Part shown: positions 51,085-61,120 of the stretch, piece by piece
Layout: every line of letters begins with the position of its first letter
Position numbering within the stretch: position 1 is the stretch's first letter
NCBI GenBank assembly: GCA_016801885.1
Contig: CM028888.1
Span: 16,663,170-16,727,169 of the forward strand
Direction: 5' to 3'
DNA: 64,000 nucleotides
DNA from: Toxotes chatareus
Lineage: Eukaryota; Chordata; Actinopteri; Toxotidae
Notes under the pieces: generated by a model
Told to the model about the DNA's origin: nothing
Database searches by the model: none
The model's input: the letters and a program-made list of their open reading frames with translations, nothing else
Made by a program: the position numbers and the translations under genes

Positions 51085-51120
51085 AGCTCCTCAGTCTGAT
51101 TTTGCTTAGGCTGAGGAGCT
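51085..51120. repeat. 10-bp perfect inverted repeat
   Basis: AGCTCCTCAG (51085-51094) pairs exactly with CTGAGGAGCT (51111-51120) around a 16-base loop. Function unknown; it could fold in RNA from either strand. Confidence 0.7.
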
Positions 51121-54100
51121 TGAGTTAAGGCATTTTCTACTGTTTTCTGGCATTATATTGAATAAATAAATAATTGTTTTCATTAATAATGAAAATAGTT
51201 GTTAGCCCCTGCCCTGATACACAGCCAAAAGAAAAATGTAAATCACATAGATTATAGATATCATACATATACATATACATATAAATTTTATATTCTAAAA
51301 TTTCAAGTAAATTGCACAATAGCAGATGGAGACGTAAGAAAGATCCACTATTTTTTTTTTTTTTTAAATCTCAGTACAAGGCCTTTGTTCTCATCTCACA
51401 CACCTTCTCCTAGTAACTGGATAACTTAAATGTAAATGCTCTTGTCTTGTCCATCATCCATGTTTAAAGATTCCTCTAAGATGAAAGACACAATTCTCCA
51501 TCCAGCATTTCTATTTTATCATCTCAAATATATGCAGTTTTGTTTTCTGTGTATATCTTGAAAAGGGGAAGCCAGTGGAAGACATGTGATGGCTTGTGGT
51601 AATTACATGAATGCATTAACATGACGGACATGTTCACTGCAACACCATACTCTCTGAAGTGGATCATGGGATATGCGCAGCTCAGTCGGACTGCGAGATT
51701 GACAGCTTGAGGTGGGACCCCTGGTCTGTCTCCATGTCTGCTTCTCTTTGATTGTAATCTTATGCTGGAAACGAGCGGGTGCAGGAGGCGTACAACGCAG
51801 TTAAGAGAGAGGCTGATTCTTCGAGGTCAAGTTCTCCCTCTGCCTGCCCCTATCCATTAACTAATGGCTCCTCACTTCAAATGGCTGTCACTGTGGCTGA
51901 CAACATCCTGTCTGTAGTCACTCTGGATAAACGTTATAAAAGATCCTAAGTGGCAGTAGAGTGGTATGTCTCAGGAAAGTTGTCATTTTCCCACCATATG
52001 GATGATGTGATTTGATAGACAAACACTGACACATTGTAAATACTCTTTATCCACAGCCACAAAGTCAGATATCAGTGTTTATTTCCAATTGCCTGTGACA
52101 GTCTGCGAACGCTGTGCTAGCTTCTTGTTCCTCATCCTGTTTTCCACTCCCTTGTTCTGTCCCAGTTGGCCTATGGTTAGATCAGTCAGTGAATAAGTAT
52201 CACACTCTGGGGACAGCTGGATTGTGTTTACAGTCTGGAGACTGGGGCGAGTGCACTGCAAGTATTATCTAAACAATTTTAGTCACTATATTCCCCTAGG
52301 CTCAGCGTTTCCAAGAGCCAGATTTGTGCCAGAGTGTCAGGACGAAGGGAAAGAGTTTGTTTGGCTTGCAGTGGAATGGTGAAAGGAGAACAGAGGGGAA
52401 GTGCTCAAGGGCTTCTGACAAAGACCATATGGCTTCTGGGTGTGTGGCAATATTATCAGAACGTAAAGCTGTTCCTTTTGTTTGTGCCTGTGTGTGCACT
52501 GTGTCAGGATGGTGCTGTATACATATGTCGGTCAACTGAAACAACAGCTGCTTTTCCAGGGAGAAAGGACTTTCACATCTCTATATTCTTTGGCAGGTAA
52601 TTGGATTGTACCAGTAATTATAACCACCTTGATATAATTTCCCTGACAGAAAGAGTTAGCATTTTCTAATAGAAAGATGCCATAACCTTGTCAAAAAAAA
52701 AAAAAAAAAAAACAAAAAACAAAGAATTCACTGAATCTAGCTTTACGTGTGTTAATAAGATGGCAGGTATTGTGAATTATCAGTATTGTGGGTTCCTCTA
52801 CATTATAGTTATATAAAGCCTTCTTTATCAGCCCTGTGTGCATTTTTTTGTCCACTTCTTTTTGTGCTTAAATAAGTTGCTGATGAGGAGAGACAGATGG
52901 GCTGCAGGAAGAAAAAAAATAAAGAAGAGACTGAGGGAGTGAAATCAACAAATCTGTCTGTTAAAGATAGACTTTTCTGTATAGTATGCTCCAGTGTGCC
53001 CATATGTGGGGGACATTATGCATATGCATGGGTATCTCTCCATTTCTTCTGCACCCCACCCCACCCCTCTCCAAATCATGCTGGGTGTCATTTTGTTGTG
53101 GTTAATGTATTCAGCTCTTGATTGTTGCCGGGGAGATACTGTTTGGCTCGGGCCATTTCCCCCGACACTAAATCTTTTCCCGCTCAGCACTGAGCCTCAG
53201 TGCCGGTTGCGTTTCCCTGCAGCCTCGGAACAGCAATGCAGCTCGATTTTATCCATTTCCGATAAAACTCCATGCGTCCTTGTGTCAGGTTTCTCTGATG
53301 TCATAGGCACTTTATTCACTCATTTGCTGATTTGTAACATGGCGAGAGAAACTTCCCGGAGGGCCAAATAACCAGCACTCATGTGCTTAGCTGCAGAAGT
53401 GTTTCTAACAACTGAAATTAATTAACTGTGAAAACTCATCATCAAGTCACAACTTGCAAAAAGCCCTGTACTGACATAAACTATGATTTGCTTAGTGTGC
53501 CCTATATTTTACTTGTGAATTTGTCAGTGTGGAAGTATTAAGGGCTTACAGCATGGTTGAATAATCCTGCTGTCACTGGAGAAGAGGAATGATTTTGCAT
53601 TTGCTGAGATATTAGCCTTATCCATCCTCTATCTGTCATTCCATAACGCCACAGTCAACAACATCCACCAGCCATCTGTGCTTAGGGTTAATGCTATTTT
53701 CCCTGGGGGTTAAAGGTTGTGTTGCTTTTTCATTTCAACCTTATGTCAGTTTTCATTTGCCCAAGCTTCCTGCCTGCTGTCTTTGAGTATCTGTTTTGTA
53801 TTGTATCACATCAACCAGTTAAACCACATCAAAAGTTAAAAAAAAAAACAAAAAAAACTGCCCCTCCAGGGTGTGAAAATGAAAAATGACACTCACTCAG
53901 ATGTTCACTGTGTAATTGTGGTTTGATGATTGTTTGTTAGCGTTTATGATTAAAATCAAAAACTTTTTGGGCTATCATTAAGTAAATCAAAATTCGTATG
54001 TGATCTAGTACAGACAAACTCTTTACTTTGGCAACCATAATCAAATATTCTGAAGGAATACCAGACAGTCAAATTGCTGCAGAGAATTCAACTCAGTGTT

Positions 54101-55916
54101 TATTGTTTGTTTTTAAAACAATTTTGAAGCTATATGCTGTAGACAAATACATCTTTTCATCGCCATTCACTTTTTGCTTAATATATATAATAATAATGCC
54201 ATTAGAATTAAGTGCCTTGCTTACTCTTTGTTTATGGCGACTGACTTGCTGTTGTATCTGCTACAGAGGCTCAGAGACTTTCACTTCTCGATTTAAACTC
54301 AAGTTGAAATGTCCAGTGTCAAGATCAAGACACTAATAATAACACAACTTCTTAACAATTTAAAATTTACTAGGCCAAGTAAGTCACATGTTCTGTGTTC
54401 TCTGTTGAGGAAAAAGTCAGAAATTTATACAGTCCGTTATATTTTCGATGGGGCCTCCTCGCTTAGCTCTAATCTGTACAAATACCGTTAGTTCTCTGTC
54501 TGCATAGAGGGAGAGTCTGTGTTAATATAGCCAATCAAATTGCTTCATTTTACGCCATATTTGGATAAACTAGGAGTGTCACTATTCTATCATAGGCAGA
54601 GCACATGGTCACACTGAATCAGGCAGCAGCTTGCGACACAACACAAGAAAACCAGGTCCCTACCCACTGATACAGCCCATAGGAGCGTCTCCTGAAGTGG
54701 TGCCCCCATGATGCTGGGTGTACCGGTTGTCACAATGGTTACAATAATAAGCACACAGAGTGTACCGGTGGCAGCATACTGGATGTTTGTTCTCAGGGTA
54801 GCAATAATAAACACACAGTTAAGCATAAGGTACAGACAAACATTCGCGGGGGAATGTGCACTGCTAACATCAGTTTACTGGCTACATAGCTCATTAGCTC
54901 TTCAGCTGTGACATATTAAAAAGCATGTGTATTTCCCTGCAAATGTCACTTTAATCCATTTTGATGCCAGTGTGGTTCTTATTCTTCAAAACCTGCCAAG
55001 AACAAACTGTCAATGAAATGCACTACAGCGCAAGTTTGTTTACTCTGTCACTTCTTTCCCTACCAGGGCTAAGCTTGCCACCCACTGTCAATCAAACATG
55101 GACATGACCCTCCAATAACTGAGAGGAAAAATGTTTCTGATATTTCCCCAAAGACGTGCTTATTCATCCTTTCATTAATAAAAAAGGACAATAATTTTAA
55201 AATAATACTCACATTATTTTTGACTGCAGAAACTGGATGACAAAATGTTGATTTCAGTGGACTTTAAAATGACTTGCAGACAGTCACAAACCGATAGTCA
55301 ATATGTATTGCGTACCAGGTTTTCTGAGTTCATTAAATCAGTTATAGCCAAACAGATATGTAGACAATTAACTGAAATTGTTTGGTTTATTCTGTGTGAT
55401 AAAGCTAAATATCATCTGCATAGCAATGGACTGAGATGCTATTATGAAAAATGATGTGATGAGAACCAAATCTGGATTAAACATTACATTCTAGACATGA
55501 GAATTTAAGCAAACCATGCACAAATCATGTGGCTGATGAAAGAAACATACCAGGGCAATCTGAGATATACTATGCTTCACCAAATACTGTATCACAATAC
55601 AGTACATTACACCACAGAGAAGCAGTGACAGACACTTGGAGTCTGAGATGTGAGCGGTTGCTGGTGCAGCAGCAGTGAGGTTGTTTGTGCAGTATTGTTC
55701 CTACTGCTTACCCACCACAACCAAAGATTCTGAAATCTTCTCTAATAGACTGTAGATATGGTGATTTATAACGCAGCAAAATAGGGGACAAAGAGTGAAA
55801 GAGAGAGAGGTGGTTCCTCAACGGAAAGCTGAATAATGAGACGAACAGTTCCAAGGCACTGCAGCCATTCCTATGCCTGGCTGTCATTTCTGAGTCCCCC
55901 TATTTTCTGCTATTTT

Positions 55917-55934
55917 CCTCCTCCTCCTCCTCCT
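55917..55934. repeat. (CTC)6 trinucleotide run
   Basis: Six CTC units in intronic DNA. The minus-strand reading gives a short arginine run in a chance frame. Confidence 0.8.
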
Positions 55935-57476
55935 GGAGCATCGCTTCATCTCTCTCCTGTGGGAATACTTTGGAATGAGCAGACAGGTGATGTGATGGAG
56001 CTGCTGTTGTTGAAGCTGCTTACTGAAAGCTTTGGTGACCAGTGATGTGTTTCCCATTATAACACTGTCATACACGTTATACTGTGTGTATGTGTCTGTG
56101 TGTAAGGTGCATAGTACGCGGAGGCAGGCAGTAAAACAAGGGTGTGTCTGTTTCCATGTTGATGCTACCCCATCTGTAAATACCAGTGAGATTTCTATTT
56201 TAAATGTTAATATTGTACCACATGTCAAAAAAGCTAAAATTATTTCAATTAGATAAATTTTTCAGTACCTGTAAAATAACTGAATAGTGCCAAACACTGT
56301 GTTCAAACTTGACATGTAGCACCGCTCTGCCACTTTAAGGGCTTGTGCTTTTTCTTTCTTTTATCTTTTGAACATCCACAGCCTTTTGTGATGTTGACAT
56401 TGCAGAATTCAAATAGGTAATTTCAATATTTTTCCAATTAACTGTGTTGTTATGTGTGGATGTAATAATAATTCATATTCACAATCTCTTTGTTTGCTTA
56501 GCTGGCAGCTTCCTTCCACACCCACATACTAAATTCCCTCTTTCTCTGTCATCAAGGCCAATTTTCAAGGTCTCAGTTTTATTATGCGAGACAGAGACAA
56601 TGAGATGAATGAGAGCCTTCTTCAGTCCACTACTGCCTAACATTCTAGTACGAGTATGTACAAGATCCATTACTGTAGATGTTGACAGGTAGACTTCCCA
56701 TTTCCATTCATGCTCTCAAATATATTAAAGTATATTATCTTCAAGAGCGGCATAATATGAAAAGAAGGAATATTTCATTATGCAAAACTCCCTCTGCCAA
56801 TAAAACCTCCTCCTCTCTGTTTGCCTAACCTCTCTCAATCTGTGTTTTTCTCTGTGGAAAACTCACTTTACTGTTTCTCCCAGACTTCCCAAGGCTATTG
56901 CAGAGATATAACAAAGGAGCAAAAATACAGACAGCATGAAATGAGGCACTGGGAGCTGACGGAGGAGATAAAGCTGAGAGGTAAAGGAAAACCAAGAGAC
57001 ACTGAAGAGGGACTGGAGATAATTAAAAGGATCTTTAGAGTGATATAGCCCTTAGCACTTACTCTTCATATTCATTTGCACACATATAAATGCCCTTCTA
57101 ATGTGCTGATACTAGACATGTGGTGTTTTTATGTTTTTTATTCTACATTCATAAATCTGTGTCTCCTCCCCGCCCATATCTTTAATGTGAGTAATGCAAA
57201 GCACGTCAGGATTCAACCCATTTTCAGAACAGCAATCTACTGTCAATTTATCACAATCAAGCATGAAAAATAAGCTATTATGCAGCTGAAATTAATTTTT
57301 TTGTGGTTTAATATAATATCCTGTGTTTCTAGGAGAATAATGCAATAGCGCATTTTTAGGTTTTAATGTCACATTGAAATATGTGTATGATACTAATGAA
57401 ACAGTTTTCTCTTGGAATCCAGTGTTCCTGCCCTTCTTAACTTTCACTGTCTTTATCTGTAGAAACACTTGTGTGT

Positions 57477-57478
<2 letters not shown>

Positions 57479-57511
<33 letters not shown>
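57479..57511. repeat. (CA)n microsatellite with TGTGTGCGCACACA palindrome
   Basis: A run of about 16 CA units preceded by TGTGTGCG, so the left edge is a 14-bp palindrome. Alternating purine-pyrimidine DNA of this kind can adopt Z-form. Confidence 0.95.
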
Positions 57512-57512
<1 letters not shown>

Positions 57513-57842
57513 CCCATGAAAGTTTATAGCTCATCTGTCAGACTAATGTCATTGTAATATGTATTCATAATTGAGAATGGCAGGGGACTTAGCTAATTTT
57601 ATCTATACTGTGCATTGTAATTGATAAGCTTCTTTCTAGTGACCTAATTTTCTCCTGTTAGAAGAACGAATGTCATGCCTAACTTTTAGCATTGCCACCC
57701 TGCAATGATGAAATGGTGCTAATGGCACTCTGCTTGTTTCTGGGGCCTGTGATCATGGCAGTTCTGCAACAGGTCAATAGGATGAACAGCTGATTTGACA
57801 GTCTGACAACCTGTCAGCAACTGGGCTACCACCAGAATAATA

Positions 57843-57844
<2 letters not shown>

Positions 57845-57906
<62 letters not shown>

Positions 57907-57908
57907 CC
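57845..57908. repeat. (GT)27 plus (CG)5 microsatellite
   Basis: About 54 bases of perfect GT repeat run straight into GCGCGCGCGCC, 64 bases of strictly alternating purine and pyrimidine. The GC end is the strongest Z-DNA-forming dinucleotide. It lies 333 bp from the complementary CA tract at 57479-57511. Confidence 0.95.
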
Positions 57909-58027
57909 AGTCAAAGAGTGAAAGATGAGACAAATACCACCTGTTTCAGTTTGAATGGAAAACTCTGTCTGACCACTGATATTCTTTTTCTTTCTTGATG
58001 GTTAAATAAATGGGAAAATGCTTTTTA

Positions 58028-58336
58028 TGCCTCTGGCGACAGCTGTGGCTGGAGACATTACATTTTCTGGTTGTTCGTCCGTCCACACGTCCGTCCCATT
58101 CTTTTGTGAATGCAATATCTCAGGAAACGCCTTGAGGGAATTTGGTGGTCAAAGGTCAAAGCAACTGTGACCTCACCAAACACGAATTTGGCCATAGCAA
58201 GAATTCATACACTAATTATGATAAAATTCCTTCAAACTCCGCACTGCATATATGAGTCTGGGCAGACATGTATGTAAACTGCAAGTTGACTGGTTAGCAG
58301 AAGCATATAACCATGTGGCAGTAATTCTAGTTTTCT
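58028..58336 (+). repeat. fish interspersed repeat, second family, compact copy
   Basis: Reads TATGCCTCTGGCGACAGCTG, TTGTTCGTCCGTCCACACGT, GCAATATCTCAGGAAACGCC, TTGAGGGAATTTGGTGGTCA, AACTGTGACCTCACC, GAATTCATACACTAATTATG and ends CAGTAATTCTAGTTTT. This is a repeat that I recognise as very common in acanthomorph fish (CGATATCTCAAGAACGCCTT type). Class not known to me. A second, interrupted copy starts 360 bp downstream. Confidence 0.7.
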
Positions 58337-59122
58337 TTTAAACTCGTTTTTGTTTACCATTTCCAAACAGCAAAAATCAGAATTTCTCTGAATCAAAATA
58401 GGATTTTAAGATTTTTATAATCACACCATTACTGTCTGTAGAAATAAGGACTCAAAATGCTCATATAACCATAGATGTTTCCCTCTCGTTGATGCTATAC
58501 ACACACTCTATTAACATATATGTTACAGCATGTCACCTATTGATTTCCATTGTAATCTAACACACGTGTTAAATGAACTTATGTGTTATTGCCAGTAAAT
58601 GAAGCGTAGCAATCAATCCATGATCAGATTTTGTTAGTATTGATAAATGCACGAGGCTGGAAAGAAATGCATCCAGACACAAGTCACGTTTACGCCTCCA
58701 CTCCAGGGACAACCGTGGTCTGAGGCATTATGTATTCGTGTTGTCCGTCCATCTGTATGCACATGTGAAGGAATTTTTCCTTCTTCTCCTTCTTTTGGTC
58801 TTTAGTTAGCATTAACCTTATAAGCAGGCCCTAAAAAACAATAGTTCACTGTCTGTCTCTAGGACAGCTGTCTGATAGCATTCAGCTGGCTCATTCCCAT
58901 CAGCAGTGGCCATAGCAACCAAGGTTATAGTGGGGGCCCTCAGAAGATAAGATGTACAGGGTGACCGGTTGAGGGATTAAATAGCCACAACAAACAGCCC
59001 GTGTCTCTGTGTCTCATGGTCAGTTAGTTATGTAAGGTCTGTTTTAGTGAGACAAAGGTAACTGGGATGTAGAACGTGAGATAGCATTTAGGATTAGCTA
59101 CTCAACAGGATCTTCACATGTC

Positions 59123-59162
59123 TATGGATGTGAGGTGGTGCCATGACTACCTCACATCCATA
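59123..59162. repeat. perfect 14-bp hairpin
   Basis: TATGGATGTGAGGT (59123-59136) and ACCTCACATCCATA (59149-59162) are exact reverse complements around the 12-base loop GGTGCCATGACT. A TACT tetranucleotide run begins at its right edge. The hairpin lies in one of the insertions that split a repeat copy. Confidence 0.9.
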
Positions 59163-59180
59163 CTTACTTACTTACTTACT
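59161..59180. repeat. (TACT)5 tetranucleotide repeat
   Basis: Five perfect TACT units directly after the hairpin at 59123-59162. Confidence 0.9.
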
Positions 59181-60889
59181 TGGCTGGCATTTCACTGGTT
59201 AACTTGTTAGCATTTTTATAGCCCATCACTTTTCTCCTTGATGCATTGAGCATCCATAAATGCATCTGCTTAGAACATCTCCTGACACTTCTTCCAGCAG
59301 CACTCAAGATTTCCATCACAGTTTGTCTGTTTGTCTTGGAAACATGATAACTCAAGAATGCGTTGAGGGAATTTCTTAAAATTTGGCACAAATGTTCACT
59401 TTAGAGGTAAAATGTCATTGTGACCTCACAAAACACGTTTTTGGCCATAACTCAAGAATTAACACACTAATTATGACGAGCACTGTCTATTGTCATAGCA
59501 ACAACTTTGTGTTCCATATAGACCAGCTTTATTTACTAAGCACGTGAACACATAACAAAGAGTTTGACTCTGTTTTCTGTTTCTTTCAATGAAGTTACTC
59601 ACTAACATGTATCAGTATTAGAACAAACAAAGTGTATCAAAGCAAAGTCAAATCAGTTTTATTTATGTATCCCTATATCACATAGTGTATTATTCACTGG
59701 AATCATACATGTAAGTATATAAGTGAAAGTCAACACAGTGATAACTTCACTTTTACTAAAAATACACTTAATATCTTAAATTCTTTCTTCAAGTCTTCAT
59801 GGCATATATTACAAGTCCGTACAGACATGGATGCAAATTGCAACTTGACTGGCTGGTGGAGGCATACAGCCACGAGGCGGTAATTCTAGTTTTGTGATAA
59901 TATGAAATAATGACATAAAACGTCTGTGTCTGTGCAAAACTGACATGAGTAGAAGCAGCTTCATAAGTGCTGTGCTTAATGGCAGCTCCATTTTCTAGAG
60001 CTACATTATGTATAGCAGCAGCAGGTGAATGACAGGTGTGCTCTCCTACCCTAATGCACAAATTGCCCTGGCTGTGGAGTGCTCACACGGTTTGCTTTTA
60101 AGCATAACCACACAAGTATATATTTAGATGTATATGAGACAATTCATACCCAGAAACACGCCCTTCTAAACAGTGCTTTTGCAGTTTATTAATTTATTAA
60201 TTGATTGCAGTAGGACCGATTGCAGCAAGTCTTTCCAGCCTTCCAGTTGATACATTCTTATTAATTTACCCAGCTGCAGATGTGAGGGAAGAGAAGCAGA
60301 ACCTTGTAGATCAAGTGATTTTCTGATCCTTGAGTGTTGATGGAGAAATAATTAGCTGGCGCTGGATATGTTTGATAGTTTTAGGATTTCGTTGAGATGT
60401 ACATATAGTATATTCTGTCAGATCTCACCATGCATCAGTACATTTCAGGTCTGATTTTGCCTCATGCTGCAGTCAAGTCTGATTTTCATCAGATTGATTT
60501 ATTGACTAAAAGCAACCTGGACCCTGCTCCTCGCTGTCATGGTTCTTATTCCATCTTGTGTTTCTGCCAGTCCTGCGTTTTCATCGACACTAACTCTTAG
60601 GTCATTTCAGCTATAGCCACTCCCCTCTGCGTGGTTTCCCACTTGCTGGCTGCTCGGCCCCTGCACACACCTGTTCCAATTTACCTAATCGTCCTCTCTG
60701 TGTATGTACATCCCTGTTTCCACTCACCAATTCTCAGATTTTCTTGGTGCTCATTGCCAAGCTCTCCAGACCTTAGACTGCATACCTGCATGATTCCTGC
60801 TCCTGACTGTTGCCTTGTTGTGAACATTCCAGTAAAGACTTTATCTGCCAACACAGACTTTGTTGTGCTTTTGGATCTTAAGTTTCTCA

Positions 60890-61120
60890 GAATGTGATAC
60901 TGCATCTTCTCATGAAAGATTCACAGAATGATAATAAGGACATATTTTTCCAGGCTCCATTCCTATATGTTATCCCAGTGGCGTCCAAGCACGGCTGGCT
61001 AATTATAGGCTCACTGAATTCATTTGAAGTGAGAGAAGTGAGCCAGACTGATAATTGGATTGATCGGGTACTGGGATTGCTGCAAATCTCCCTCATCTAA
61101 TTTGGTACTGTGGACATTTA
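60890..61120. promoter_or_regulatory. candidate intronic enhancer, homeodomain cores
   Basis: Repeat-free stretch with CTAATTATAG at 60999-61008, TAATTGGATTGAT at 61052-61064 (homeodomain core next to a TGAT half-site) and ATCTAATTTGG at about 61096. This composition is typical of conserved developmental enhancers but no conservation data are available to me. Confidence 0.25.

Larger units (their letters stand above)
58695..59898 (+). repeat. same repeat family, interrupted copy
   Basis: Three blocks in consensus order: head 58695-58755 (TCTGAGGCATTATGTATTCG, TTGTCCGTCCATCTG), middle 59310-59490 (ATGATAACTCAAGAATGCGT, TTGAGGGAATTTCTTAAAAT, TGTGACCTCACAAAACACG, TTTTTGGCCATAACTCAAGA) and tail 59795-59898 (TACAGACATGGATGCAAATT, GAGGCGGTAATTCTAGTTTT). 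The gaps of about 550 and 300 bp hold unrelated DNA, so the copy was either split by insertions or is a cluster of fragments. Confidence 0.6.
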
